From Burkholderiaceae bacterium (GTDB taxonomy: Bacteria > Pseudomonadota > Gammaproteobacteria > Burkholderiales > Burkholderiaceae_E): a DNA stretch of 64,000 nt. Positions 25,876-38,553 of the stretch are shown here, piece by piece. Below the pieces are notes generated by a model. It saw only the letters and a list, made by a program, of their open reading frames with translations. It ran no database searches and was not told where the DNA came from. A program made the translations under genes and the position numbers. Each line of letters opens with the position of its first letter. Within the stretch, counting starts at the first letter, position 1. The stretch covers positions 51,123 to 115,122 of the forward strand of contig JADJVQ010000013.1 in assembly GCA_016710525.1 (NCBI GenBank), in the 5' to 3' direction.

Positions 25876-26655
25876 TCAGGAGCCCTGCTCGCGCCGGCTG
25901 TGCAAGGCCTCGATCTCCTCCTTGGTGTCGGCGTCGAGCACGGCGGCGATGATGACGGCGGTCGGGATCGCAAAGATGCCGACCCCGAAAATCAGCATGA
26001 CGCTGGCGATCAGCCGGCCCAGCAGCGTGATCGGCACCATGTCGCCGTAGCCGGTCGTGGTCAGCGACACGACCGCCCACCAGAAGGCGGCGGGTATCGA
26101 GCTGAACACGGTGGGCTGGGCGCTGTGTTCGACGAAGTACAAGGCGATGCCGGCAAAGAAGAGCAGCAGCAGCATCATCACGACCCCGATCACCAGCATG
26201 TCGATTCGCTGGGCCAGCGCGATGCGGATGGCCCGCAGCGGGCGCGAGTACCGGTCCAGTCCTAACACGTGCAGCAGACGGAACAGGCGCAAGGTCAGCA
26301 GGGCGCGCAGGTCGACAGGAGAGGCCACGGTCGCCAGCACCAGCAGATCGATCAGCGTCAGCGGGCGCAGCAGGTAGCGCAGGCGTCCCTGGACCGGATG
26401 CTCGAACCCCGGGCGCGCGGTGATCGACCACAGCCGGGCAAGGAGCTCCAGAGCCAGCAGTGTCATCGAGATCTTCTCGAACACCCGGAACGCCAGATGC
26501 CAGCGGGAGTCCAGCTGCGGCACGCTCTCGAGCACCACGGCCGCCGCATTGAGCACGATCATCAGCGCGATGCCGCGATTGACCCAGGCACCGGCGCGCG
26601 AGCATTCGCCGGGCGTGTGGAGCGTGCAGGAAACGCTGTGTCGAAACATAGTCAT
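25876..26655 (-). CDS. Voltage-gated potassium channel family protein
   Basis: 259 residues. S1-S4-like helices from residue 28, an S4-like segment with regularly spaced Arg (LLTLRLFRLLHVLGLDRYSRPLRAIRIAL), then pore: AFWWAVVSLTTTGYGDMVP with the TTTGYGD selectivity filter, and S6 (FGVGIFAIPTAVIIAAVL). No large cytosolic RCK domain; the tail is a short charged helix. Inner-membrane potassium channel, tetrameric by family. It converges with the repeat protein (6 bases between stops). Start at 26655 or the Met two codons on. Confidence 0.88.
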   Translation of the reverse strand: MTMFRHSVSCTLHTPGECSRAGAWVNRGIALMIVLNAAAVVLESVPQLDSRWHLAFRVFEKISMTLLALELLARLWSITARPGFEHPVQGRLRYLLRPLTLIDLLVLATVASPVDLRALLTLRLFRLLHVLGLDRYSRPLRAIRIALAQRIDMLVIGVVMMLLLLFFAGIALYFVEHSAQPTVFSSIPAAFWWAVVSLTTTGYGDMVPITLLGRLIASVMLIFGVGIFAIPTAVIIAAVLDADTKEEIEALHSRREQGS

Positions 26656-26713
26656 CTCACCGGATGCAAGCGCCAGCGACGGCCGCGCGCGACCGGCGGC
26701 CGGGTGCTGCGGT

Positions 26714-27422
<709 letters not shown>

Positions 27423-27430
<8 letters not shown>

Positions 27431-28196
27431 GGCTGGCTCCCAGATACGCTTCGATCACCGCGGGATCGCGCTGGACGTCGGCCGGCACGCCTTCGGCGAT
27501 GCGCTTGCCGTAATCGAGCACGGTGACCCGGTCGCACAGGCCCATCACCAGCTTCACATCGTGTTCGATCAGCAGGATCGTGCTGCCATCCTGGCGGATG
27601 CGATCGAGCAGGTTGCGCAGGCTGACCTTTTCCGTCGCGTTCATGCCGGCGGCCGGTTCGTCCAGGGCGAGCAGCTTGGGCTCGGTGGCCAGCGCGCGCG
27701 CGATCTCCAGGCGCCGCTGGTCGCCGTACGACAATGTGCGGGCCTGGTAGTCGGCGAACTTGGCGATGCCCACGTAGGCCAGCAGCTCGAGCGCGCGCTC
27801 GCGGATCGCCTGTTCTTCGGCGCGCTCGAAGCGCGTCTTGAACACCGCGCCCCAGACCCCGCTGCGCGTGCGCACGTGGCGACCGACCATCACGTTCTCC
27901 AGCGCGGTCATGTCGCCGAACAGCCGGATATTCTGGAAGGTCCGGGCGATGCCGGCCTGCGCGACGGTGTGCACCGCAGTCGGCTCGTACGGCCGGCCAT
28001 CGAGCACGAATTGCCCGGAGTCCGGCGTGTACAGGCCGGTGATCACGTTGAAGAAGGTGGTCTTGCCGGCGCCATTGGGGCCGATCAGGCCGTAGATCTG
28101 CCCGCGCAGGATTTCCATGCCTACTTCGGATAGCGCCTGCAGGCCGCCGAAGCGCTTGTTGACGCCCTTCACCGAGAGCAGCGTGTCATTTGCCAT
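27423..28196 (-). CDS. livG: Branched-chain amino acid ABC transporter ATPase LivG
   Basis: 257 residues. Walker A GPNGAGKTT, signature LSYGDQRRLEIARAL, Walker B LLALDEPAAGMN and switch His in LLIEHDVKLVM. The insertion RSGVWGAVFKTRFERAEEQ between Q-loop and signature is typical of LivG and separates it from LivF. Starts 17 bases after livM and its stop overlaps the livF start. Confidence 0.95.
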
Positions 28197-28213
28197 GGGG
28201 CCGTCCTTCGCGC

Positions 28214-29310
<1,097 letters not shown>

Positions 29311-29314
<4 letters not shown>

Positions 29315-30276
29315 GGCGGCGGTTCCTGACAGTGCTCAAGCCCGGTCGGCGACCCGCTCGCCCATGAGCCGGACGGTCGGAACACCAGCACCACGATCAG
29401 CACCACGAAGGCGAAGATGTCCTGGTAGTGGCTGCCCAGGAAGCCTCCGGTCAGGTCGCCGATGTAGCCCGCGCCCAGGCTTTCGATCAGGCCCAGCAGC
29501 AGCCCGCCCACCATGGCCCCGGCCAGGTTGCCGATGCCCCCCAGCACGGCCGCGGTGAAGGCCTTCAGACCGGGGATGAAGCCCATCGAAAACTGCGCGA
29601 TGTTGTAGTTCAGGGCGACCAGCACACCGGCCACGGCGGCCAGCGAGGCGCCGATCGCGAAGGTGGCGGCAATCACCTGGTTGGAGTTCACGCCCATCAG
29701 ACCGGCGATGCGCGGGTTCTCGGCGGTGGCGCGCATCGCGCGGCCCAGACGGGTCTTGTTCACCAGCAGGATCAGGCCTGCCATCATCAGCGACGAGACC
29801 ACCAGGATCAGGATCTGCTTGGGCGCCAGCACCGCGCCGAAGATGTGCACCGGATCGGTGGGCAGCAGGTCGGGGAACACCACCGGATTGGGCTTCCAGA
29901 TGATCATCGCGAGCGTCTGGATGACGATCGAGACACCGATCGCGGTGATCAGCGGCGCCAGGCGCGGCGCGTTGCGCAGCGGCCGGTAGGCGACCCTCTC
30001 GATGAACAGCGACAGCACCACGCAGACCGGCACGGCGACGGCAACCGCGATCAGCAGGACCACCGGCCCCGGCAGGCCCGACTGCGACAGCAGCGACACC
30101 ACGGTGACGCCCACCATCGCACCCACCATCAGCACATCGCCGTGGGCGAAGTTGATCAGTTGCAGGATGCCGTAGACCATGGTGTAGCCCAGGGCCACCA
30201 AAGCGTAGACGCTGCCCAGCACCAGACCGTTCAGGATCTGCTGAAGCAGGATATCGAGGTCGATCACCGGCAGCAC
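29311..30276 (-). CDS. livH: Branched-chain amino acid ABC transporter permease LivH (C-terminal end probably shifted)
   Basis: 321 residues as read. LivH landmarks: GLVLGSVYALVALGYTMVYGILQLINFAHGD, YRPLRNAPRLAPLITAIGVS, GRAMRATAENPRIAGLMGVN and AVLGGIGNLAGAMVGG. The last residues differ from the family: after FRPSG the frame reads SWASG, while another frame gives LMGERVADRA and stops at 29336. A missing base near 29366-29372 would restore the normal tail. First gene of livHMGF. Confidence 0.92.
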
Positions 30277-30361
30277 CCCGCGTTAAGAGCCCAAAACGGC
30301 CCGAAGTGTACGCGTAAACCGTGTATCCAAGCGGATTTCCGGTGGGCGTCGCGGATTGAGC

Positions 30362-30388
30362 AAAAAAAAGCCCCGGACGAACCGGGGC
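30362..30388 (-). terminator. Rho-independent terminator upstream of the liv operon
   Basis: GCCCCGG (30370-30376) pairs with CCGGGGC (30382-30388) around five bases; on the minus strand eight Ts follow (30369-30362). It stops transcripts from the cytochrome gene side. Confidence 0.88.
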
Positions 30389-30522
30389 AAACCAGCCAGG
30401 GAACGAAAAATCGAATGTGGCTGGAGGAGGAGGCCTGACGCGACCCCGAAGGGGGCCGATGGGTTGACTGTAGTGACCAGGGGAATGACGGACCATCTGG
30501 CGCGGATTGACGGGCCATGCCG

Positions 30523-30546
30523 GCGGACGGGCGGACGGGCGGACGG
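30523..30546. repeat. Triple 8-bp tandem repeat
   Basis: GCGGACGG repeated three times without a mismatch in noncoding DNA between the two terminators. Confidence 0.85.
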
Positions 30547-30574
30547 GCCAGGCCATGATTCGCGACCGGTGCGC

Positions 30575-30605
30575 AAAACGGACAGGGGCGCCGAAGCGCC
30601 CCTGT
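30575..30605 (-). terminator. Terminator of the cytochrome c gene
   Basis: On the minus strand ACAGGGGCGC-TTCG-GCGCCCCTGT, a 10-base stem with a stable TTCG loop, 45 bases past the cytochrome stop, followed by CCG and four Ts. Confidence 0.75.
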
Positions 30606-30649
30606 TCGGGTGCGGGATTCCCCTCGCGGGGCCCGCGTGGTCGGGCCGC

Positions 30650-30961
30650 TTATTTGGCCGTCATGATCCACTTGACCAGGGTGGTGGCTTCGTCGGCCGA
30701 CACCTGGGGATTGGCAGGCATCGGGACCTGGCCCCAGACACCGGTGCCGCCTTCGCGAACTTTCTTGGACAGCTTGGCGACCGCGTCTTTATCGGCGGCG
30801 TACTTGGCGGCGATGTCTTTGAATGCCGGACCGATCAGCTTCTTGTCCACCGCATGGCAGGCGGTGCAATTCTTGGCTTTCGCCATGTCGGCATTGGCGC
30901 TTGCGGCACCGGCGATCAGGCCAAGGCTGACTGCGACGACGATGGAACGGATGCGGCTCAT
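30650..30961 (-). CDS. Class I cytochrome c (c-551/c8 type)
   Basis: 103 residues. Signal peptide MSRIRSIVVAVSLGLIAGAASA, heme-binding CTACH (residues 32-36), then LIGPAFKDIAAKY and the axial Met in QVPMPANPQVS, ending in a helix TLVKWIMTAK. This is the small periplasmic electron carrier of respiratory chains. The ATG at 30961 has GGAGA upstream. A single-gene unit with its own terminator. Confidence 0.93.
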   Translation of the reverse strand: MSRIRSIVVAVSLGLIAGAASANADMAKAKNCTACHAVDKKLIGPAFKDIAAKYAADKDAVAKLSKKVREGGTGVWGQVPMPANPQVSADEATTLVKWIMTAK

Positions 30962-31207
30962 GGGTGTTCTCCAGATGGGTGGCGCGATGGGATGCAGGAA
31001 ATTCGTCGGATCGCACTTTAACGCACCGCACGGCCCGCGGTTGACCCCGGGGATGCGAATCCGGGCGGTCCGGGGGCGGCGCGCCGGGTCTCGTTCGCCC
31101 CTGGCGTGCCGCCTGAAGGAGTCTGCTGGCCGTTCGGTCGCCGGCACTGGTCCGGGCGCAGGGGCCGGGTTACCGTCAATGACCCTTTGCCCTTTCTTCG
31201 GAACCTC

Positions 31208-31459
31208 ATGTACCTCGTGTGGACGGGCGCGTTCCTGGTCGCGCTGAAGCTGTTGCAGGTGGGCCCGTTCGCGGAGCTCTCCTGGTGGTGGGTGTTCGCG
31301 CCACTGGGCGTGGCCCTGTTGTGGTTCGAAGGCCTGGAGAAGCTGTTCGGTTTCGATCGACGTCAGGTCGAGCACACCGAATGGGAAAAGAACCGCGAAC
31401 GGCGGGTGGCCGAACAATTCGGCGATCCCAAGGCCAAGGGCGCGCGCCGGCGCGCCTGA
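31208..31459 (+). CDS. Small Trp-rich membrane protein
   Basis: 83 residues. Two hydrophobic helices, MYLVWTGAFLVALKLL and WWWVFAPLGVALLWFEGLEKL, joined by VGPFAELS, then a charged tail ending KGARRRA. This matches the small Trp-rich protein family common in Burkholderiales; function unknown. Start ATG 31208 gives the family N-terminus; a longer in-frame start at 31106 is unlikely. Confidence 0.82.
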   Translation: MYLVWTGAFLVALKLLQVGPFAELSWWWVFAPLGVALLWFEGLEKLFGFDRRQVEHTEWEKNRERRVAEQFGDPKAKGARRRA

Positions 31460-31699
31460 TCATCGACCGGGGCCGCTCCCGGCCCCTGCCGGGCCTTGCC
31501 CTCGAGATGGGCCCTTCACGATGGGCCCTGCCACGAGTTGACCTTGCCGTCAGGTCGCCGGGATCGTCTCGGCAGAAGTCGTGGCGCACCGGGACGGTTT
31601 GGACGTACTATGCCAGCCCGTGCTGCGCTGCAGCAGTGCCATCGCGCCCTGGGCCTCCGCGCGTTCCCTCCATATCACCGGCGCCGGAGCGCACCTGTT

Positions 31700-33322
<1,623 letters not shown>

Positions 33323-33325
<3 letters not shown>

Positions 33326-33484
33326 GGCGGTCGGCTGGCCGGGCGCGGAGCGCTGGCGGGGGCCGGGGGCGGGGCCGGGCGGCGCCGGCGGCAGGCCGGG
33401 GGGACGGCGCCCGGCGCGCGGCGCCCGCCGCCGGGGGGGGGGCCTGGGGCGGGGGGCCCAGATGGCGGCGCCTGGGCTTGCCGG
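33323..33484. other. G-rich low-complexity junction between the ABC-F gene and ilvD
   Basis: Very GC-rich tract with a ten-G run at 33433-33442 and further G5-G6 runs. It sits exactly where the ABC-F C-terminal coding region should be. A collapsed or mis-assembled stretch is a plain explanation; a real deletion is the alternative. Confidence 0.6.
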
Positions 33485-35167
33485 TCAGTCGTCGCCGTCG
33501 AGCACCGCGCCCTTGCTGGCACTGGACGACAGCTTGCGGAACTTGGCCAGCACGCCGCGCGGGTAGTTGCTTTCGGGCCGTTTCCAGGCGGCCTTGCGGC
33601 GTGCCAGTTCGTCGGCCGACACATTGAGCTCCAGCGCCTGGCGGTGCGCATCGATGGTGATCGAATCGCCCTCCTGGATCAGCGCGATCGGCCCGCCGAT
33701 GTAGGCCTCGGGCGCCACGTGCCCGACCACCATGCCCCAGGTGCCGCCCGAAAACCGGCCATCGGTGATCAGGCCCACCGATTCGCCCAGTCCGGCGCCG
33801 ATCAGCGCCGACGTGGGCGCCAGCATCTCGGGCATGCCCGGGGCGCCCTTGGGGCCCAGGTAGCGCATCACCATCACGTCGCCGGCCTTGATCTTGCCTT
33901 CCATGATCGCGGCCATGCCCGACTGTTCGTCGTCGTAGACGCGGGCCGGGCCGGTGATGACCGGGTTCTTCAGGCCGGTGATCTTGGCGACCGCGCCCTC
34001 GGGCGACAGGTTGCCCTTGAGGATCGCCAGATGGCCTTCGGCGTAGATGGCCTTGTCGATCGGGCGGATCACGTCCTGATCGGCGCGCGGCGCATCGGGC
34101 ACGTTGGCCAGTTCCTGGGCCAGTGTGCGTCCGGTGATGGTCATGCAGTCGCCGTGCATCAGCCCGGCGTTCAGCAGGATCTTCATCACCTGCGCGATTC
34201 CGCCGGCCTTGTGCAGGTCGACCGCCACATACTTGCCCGAGGGTTTCAGGTCGCACAGCACCGGCGTCTTGCGGCGGATGCGCTCGAAGTCGTCCAGCGT
34301 CCAGGGGATGCCGGCGGCGTGCGCGATCGCCAGGAAGTGCAGCACCGCGTTGGTCGAGCCGCCGGTGGCCATGATCACCGCCACGGCGTTCTCCAGCGAT
34401 TTGCGGGTGACGATGTCCAGCGGCTTCAGATCGTTCTTGACCGCTTCGACCAGCACCTTGGCCGACAGCGTGGCGGAGTCTTCCTTCTCGTGGTCGGGGT
34501 TGGCCATCGTGGACGAGCCGATCAGGCTCATGCCCAGCGCCTCGAACGCCGACGACATGGTGTTGGCGGTGTACATGCCGCCGCACGAGCCGCTGCCCGG
34601 GATGGCGTTGCGCTCGATGCCATCGAAGTCTTCCTGGCTCATGCGCCCGCGCGAGAATTCGCCCACGGCCTCGAACACCGACACCACCGTCAGGTCCTGG
34701 CCCTTCCATTTGCCGGGCTTGATGGTGCCGCCATAGACGTAGATGGCCGGCACGTTGGCGCGCAGGATGCCGATCATGCCGCCGGGCATGTTCTTGTCGC
34801 AGCCGCCGATCACCAGCACGCCGTCCATCCACTGGCCCTGCACCGAGGTCTCGATGCAGTCGGCGATGACCTCGCGCGAGACCAGCGAGTACTTCATGCC
34901 TTCGGTGCCCATCGACATGCCGTCGGAGATGGTCGGCACACCGAACATCTCGGCATTGGCGCCGGCTTCGCGGATCGCTTTTTCGGCCGCGTCGGCCAGC
35001 ACCTGCAGCCCCGAGTTGCAGGGCGTGATCGTCGAGTGGCCGTTGGCGATGCCGATGAAGGGCTTGCTCATGTCGCTGGGCTGGTAGCCCATGCCGTAGT
35101 ACATCGAGCGGTTGGGGGCGCGGGCGACACCTTCGGTGATGTTGCGTGAGCGGCGATTGGCAGCCAT
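33485..35167 (-). CDS. ilvD: Dihydroxy-acid dehydratase
   Basis: 560 residues. Converts 2,3-dihydroxy-isovalerate and its methylvalerate homologue to 2-oxo acids in isoleucine and valine synthesis. Iron-sulfur ligands: Cys in ITPCNSGLQ, GGCDKNMPGG and GSCGGMYTANTMSS; catalytic Ser/Gly region GRFSGGTWGMVVGH near residue 475. ATG 35167 has AGGAGAC upstream. Divergent from a LysR-type regulator with 103 bases between the starts. Confidence 0.96.
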   Translation of the reverse strand: MAANRRSRNITEGVARAPNRSMYYGMGYQPSDMSKPFIGIANGHSTITPCNSGLQVLADAAEKAIREAGANAEMFGVPTISDGMSMGTEGMKYSLVSREVIADCIETSVQGQWMDGVLVIGGCDKNMPGGMIGILRANVPAIYVYGGTIKPGKWKGQDLTVVSVFEAVGEFSRGRMSQEDFDGIERNAIPGSGSCGGMYTANTMSSAFEALGMSLIGSSTMANPDHEKEDSATLSAKVLVEAVKNDLKPLDIVTRKSLENAVAVIMATGGSTNAVLHFLAIAHAAGIPWTLDDFERIRRKTPVLCDLKPSGKYVAVDLHKAGGIAQVMKILLNAGLMHGDCMTITGRTLAQELANVPDAPRADQDVIRPIDKAIYAEGHLAILKGNLSPEGAVAKITGLKNPVITGPARVYDDEQSGMAAIMEGKIKAGDVMVMRYLGPKGAPGMPEMLAPTSALIGAGLGESVGLITDGRFSGGTWGMVVGHVAPEAYIGGPIALIQEGDSITIDAHRQALELNVSADELARRKAAWKRPESNYPRGVLAKFRKLSSSASKGAVLDGDD

Positions 35168-35230
35168 GGAGGTCTCCTGTCGATGAATCGGGCGAGGCGC
35201 CGATGATAGGGGCTGGCGAGATGCTTGCGA

Positions 35231-35258
35231 AGTATATAAAAATGCGGGTTTTGATACT
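35231..35258. promoter_or_regulatory. Inverted repeat in the ilvD-lysR promoter region, candidate operator
   Basis: AGTATNNAAAA and TTTTNATACT flank a 7-base centre (35231-35258), in the only AT-rich part of the divergent intergenic region. It fits a LysR-type recognition site and overlaps likely -10 sequence (TATAAA). Confidence 0.55.
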
Positions 35259-35270
35259 CCCTGGATATCG

Positions 35271-36251
35271 ATGAGCGATCCTTGGGCCGGCTGGCGGGGC
35301 ATCGACCTGCGCCACCTGGTGTATTTCCGCGCGGTCGTCCAGACCCTGCACTTCGGACGTGCGGCCGCGCTGCTGCACATCTCGCAGCCGCCGCTGTCGA
35401 TTGCGATCCGCCAGCTCGAGGAGCGCCTGGGCCTGCGGCTGCTCGAACGCGGCCGCGCCGGGGTCAGCCTGACGCCGCCGGGCCGCGCGCTGGCCGATGA
35501 GCTCGAATCATTGCTGCCGCGCTTTCCGCAGGCCTTCGAACGGGTGCAGGCGGCCGGGCGCGGCGAGGCCGGCCACTTGCGGGTCGGCTTCGTGACGCCG
35601 GCCGAATACAGCTTCCTGCCCGAGTGCCTGCGCGAGTTCCGGGCGCTGGCGCCGGGCGTGCGGCTGACGCTGCGCGAGATGACCTCCGACGCCCAGGCCG
35701 AGGCGCTGGCCGACGGATCGCTGGACGCGGGTTTCGTGCTGCCGCCGCTGCCGCGCGGCACGCTGCAGTGGCTGCCGGTATTTCGCGACACGCTGGTGGC
35801 TGCTCTGCCTGCCCGTCATCCGCTGGCGGCCCGCCGGCGCATACGCCCGGCCGAGCTGGCGGCTTCGCCGCTGGTGATCTTCCCGCGCGAAAAGGCCCCG
35901 GGCCTGCACGACGACATCCTGGGCCTGTTCACCGCCGCAGGCGCCAGCCCGGACATCGGGCAGGAGGCCATCCAGATGCAGACCATCCTGTCGCTGGTCG
36001 CGGCCGGCCTGGGGGTCGCCGTGGTGCCGGCCAGCCTGCGCAACCTGGGGCGTGTCGGCGTGGAATACCGCCCGCTGACCGGCGATGTGCCGGTGGTCGA
36101 CATCGCATTGGCGTGGCGCGGTCCGGTCCCGGGCGCGGCCCTGGCCCGGTTCATCGAGCACGTGTCGGGGCAGTCGCCGGCGCTTGCCCAGGCATGGGTG
36201 GCGGCGCCCCGGCGGGGCCGGGGCCGCGCTATAGTCGGCCGGCGGTCGTGA
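35271..36251 (+). CDS. LysR-family transcriptional regulator
   Basis: 326 residues. N-terminal winged helix-turn-helix (DLRHLVYFRAVVQTLHFGRAAALLHISQPPLSIAIRQLEERLG), then a two-lobed effector-binding domain (residues about 95-300). Divergent to ilvD and upstream of tctBA on the same strand, so it may control either. The effector is unknown; a small carboxylic acid is plausible from the neighbours. Confidence 0.92.
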   Translation: MSDPWAGWRGIDLRHLVYFRAVVQTLHFGRAAALLHISQPPLSIAIRQLEERLGLRLLERGRAGVSLTPPGRALADELESLLPRFPQAFERVQAAGRGEAGHLRVGFVTPAEYSFLPECLREFRALAPGVRLTLREMTSDAQAEALADGSLDAGFVLPPLPRGTLQWLPVFRDTLVAALPARHPLAARRRIRPAELAASPLVIFPREKAPGLHDDILGLFTAAGASPDIGQEAIQMQTILSLVAAGLGVAVVPASLRNLGRVGVEYRPLTGDVPVVDIALAWRGPVPGAALARFIEHVSGQSPALAQAWVAAPRRGRGRAIVGRRS

Positions 36252-36358
36252 GCGCGTTCCGGGCCCGGGCCCGGCCGAACGAGCGCATCGAAGAACGCCG
36301 CGCGCAGGGAACGCTCCTGACGCCGACGCACAACCAAGAGACGACGAGGAGGCGGGAG

Positions 36359-36823
36359 ATGCATGCGAATCGCTGGGTGGGCCTGGGCGTAGGCGCCTTG
36401 GCGCTGTTCTTCGGGGCGGGCCTGCCCTTTGTCGATTCGCAGGGCGGTTACGCGGGACTGTCGCCGCGTTTTCTGCCCACGCTGGTCACGATCGGGCTGG
36501 CGCTGTGTTCGCTGGTGCTGCTGGCGCGCCCGGCCAGTGTCCAGGCGCAGGCCGACGATGCCGACACCATGGTTCGGCCCGAACTCAGTTTTCACCGGCT
36601 GGGCTGGGTCGCCGGCGGACTGATCGCTCACATGATCGTGATCGGCACGGTCGGCTTCGTGCTGGCCAGCAGCCTGCTGATGGTCTGCGTGGCGCGCGGC
36701 TTCGGAAGCACCCGCCCGCTGCGCGATGCGGGCATCGCGCTGGCGATCGCCTTTCCGATGTGGCTGCTGTTCGCCAAAGTGCTGCAAGTCAGCCTGAAGC
36801 TGTTCCCGCTGGCGGGGTTCTGA
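36359..36823 (+). CDS. tctB: Tripartite tricarboxylate transporter TctB subunit
   Basis: 154 residues with four hydrophobic helices (VGLGVGALALFFGAGLPF, FLPTLVTIGLALCSLVLL, LGWVAGGLIAHMIVIGTVGFVLASSLLM, AGIALAIAFPMWLLFAKVL). TctB is the small membrane subunit of secondary transporters that use a periplasmic binding protein. Preceded by GAGGAGGCGGGAG. Its stop is 2 bases before tctA. No tctC accompanies it here. Confidence 0.87.
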   Translation: MHANRWVGLGVGALALFFGAGLPFVDSQGGYAGLSPRFLPTLVTIGLALCSLVLLARPASVQAQADDADTMVRPELSFHRLGWVAGGLIAHMIVIGTVGFVLASSLLMVCVARGFGSTRPLRDAGIALAIAFPMWLLFAKVLQVSLKLFPLAGF

Positions 36824-36825
36824 TC

Positions 36826-38325
36826 ATGACCGACACCCTGATGCAACTGGCCGGCGGCTTCGCTGCCGCGCTGACCGCGATCAATCTGGTCTGGGCGCTG
36901 GCCGGATGTTTCGTCGGCACTGCCATCGGTGTGCTGCCCGGCATCGGGCCGGCGCTGACCGTGGCGATGCTGCTGCCGCTCACCGCCAAGGTCGAACCGG
37001 CCTCGGCGCTGATCCTGTTCTCGGGCATCTACTACGGCGCCATGTTCGGCGGCTCGACCACGTCGATCCTGATGAACACGCCCGGCGAGTCGGCCACGAT
37101 GGTCACCGCGATGGAAGGCAACACGATGGCCAAGAACGGGCGCGCCGGCCCGGCGCTGGCCACCGCGGCGATCGGTTCGTTCGTCGCCGGCACCATCGCC
37201 ACGGTGCTGCTGTCCTTCGTCGCGCCGGCCGCGGCGCAGTTCGCGCTGCGCTTCGGGCCGGCCGAGTACTTCATGATCATGGTGCTGGCGTTCACCACCG
37301 TGTCGGCGGTTCTGGGCAGCTCGGTCGTGCGCGGCATGACGAGCCTGTTCATCGGACTGGGCATCGGCCTGATCGGCATCGAGGCGACCTCGGGCCAGAC
37401 CCGCTATGCGCTGGGCATTCCCGAACTGTATGACGGCCTGGACATCGTGGTGGTCGCGGTCGGCCTATTCGCGGTCGGCGAGGCGCTCTACAACGTGTTC
37501 TACCTGCAGCCCGACGCGTCGATCAACCGGATGAGCCAGGTGAAGATGAACGCGCAGGACTGGCGGCGCTCGATTCCCGCCTGGCTGCGCGGCTCGGCGC
37601 TGGGTTTTCCGTTCGGGCTGATTCCGGCGGGCGGTGCAGAAATTCCGACCTTCCTGTCGTACGCCACTGAAAAGCGGCTGTCCAAGCACCCGGAGGACTT
37701 TGCCACGAATGGCGGCCCGGGCGCGATCGAAGGCGTGGCCGGACCCGAAGCGGCGAACAACGCCACGGTCACCGCGGCATTGGCGCCGCTGCTCACGCTG
37801 GGCATCCCGGTCAGTTCCACCACGGCGATCCTGCTCGCCGCTTTCCAGAACTACAACCTGCAGCCCGGCCCGACGCTGATGCAGACCTCCGGCACGCTGG
37901 TGTGGACGCTGATCGCGTCGCTGTACATCGGCAACGTGATGCTGCTGGTGCTCAACCTGCCGCTGGTCGGCATGTGGGTGCGCATCCTGCGCATTCCGAC
38001 GCCTCTGCTGTATGGCGGCATCCTGATCTTCTCGACGATGGGCGCCTACAGCCTGCGCCAGTCGTGGTTCGATCTGCTGCTGCTGCTGATCATCGGACTG
38101 CTCGGGCTGGGCATGCGCCGCTTCGGCTTTCCGACCGCGCCGGTGATCGTCGGCATGATCCTGGGGCCGATGGCCGAGAAGCAGCTGCGCAATGCGCTGT
38201 CGATCAGCCAGGGCGACTGGACCGTTTTCGCCACCCGGCCGATCTGCCTGGTGCTGCTGGTGGTGATCGTGTGCATATTGGTGCTGCCGCGGCTGCTGCG
38301 CAAACGGGTTCCAATGGCCGGCTGA
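36826..38325 (+). CDS. tctA: Tripartite tricarboxylate transporter TctA subunit
   Basis: 499-residue permease. The family signature GCFVGTAIGVLPGIGPALTVAMLLPLT is near the N-terminus and its partner ALGFPFGLIPAGGAEIPTFLSYATEKRLSK lies in the second half. GGPGAIEGVAGPEAANNA and LGIPVSSTTAILLAA follow. About 11 transmembrane helices. Forms a sodium- or proton-driven uptake system for tricarboxylates or other organic acids with TctB and a separate binding protein. Confidence 0.94.
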   Translation: MTDTLMQLAGGFAAALTAINLVWALAGCFVGTAIGVLPGIGPALTVAMLLPLTAKVEPASALILFSGIYYGAMFGGSTTSILMNTPGESATMVTAMEGNTMAKNGRAGPALATAAIGSFVAGTIATVLLSFVAPAAAQFALRFGPAEYFMIMVLAFTTVSAVLGSSVVRGMTSLFIGLGIGLIGIEATSGQTRYALGIPELYDGLDIVVVAVGLFAVGEALYNVFYLQPDASINRMSQVKMNAQDWRRSIPAWLRGSALGFPFGLIPAGGAEIPTFLSYATEKRLSKHPEDFATNGGPGAIEGVAGPEAANNATVTAALAPLLTLGIPVSSTTAILLAAFQNYNLQPGPTLMQTSGTLVWTLIASLYIGNVMLLVLNLPLVGMWVRILRIPTPLLYGGILIFSTMGAYSLRQSWFDLLLLLIIGLLGLGMRRFGFPTAPVIVGMILGPMAEKQLRNALSISQGDWTVFATRPICLVLLVVIVCILVLPRLLRKRVPMAG

Positions 38326-38553
38326 TATCCGCGTGCCGCCCGGACACGCGGCTCGGTCAGTCTGCCCGGGCCCGCCGCGCGGCTTCGGGGCGCTTCATCG
38401 TCAGGAAGTCGCCGCGGCTCATGGCCAGGTCCGCGGGCTGCCTGCGCAGACCGGACGCGGTGCTGTCCGACATACGCAGGGGTGTTTGGCCCATCCCGGG
38501 CGGGGTCCGGCGTCTCTAGAGTCGGGGGCACACCCAACCTCGAAGAGAGCGCC

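Larger units (their letters stand above)
30277..30649. other. Intergenic region between livH and the cytochrome c gene
   Basis: 373 bases, both flanking genes on the minus strand. It contains two minus-strand hairpin terminators (30362-30388 and 30575-30605), an 8-base triple repeat (30523-30546), and by position the liv promoter between about 30280 and 30360. No gene seen. Confidence 0.7.

Noticed and set aside
29336..30556. 406-codon alternative frame across livH
   Set aside because: Only its last ten or so residues resemble LivH; the rest is a shadow of the permease gene. It was used only as evidence for a frameshift at the 3' end.
30962..31207. Possible gene between cytochrome c and the small Trp-rich protein
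   Set aside because: Open frames here lack a ribosome site and similarity; the region most likely holds the two divergent promoters.
33326..35149. Continuation of the ABC-F reading frame to 35149 (would give a 1,150-residue protein)
   Set aside because: After 33325 it is Gly/Arg/Pro filler and then antisense ilvD. The real gene must end near the G-rich tract.
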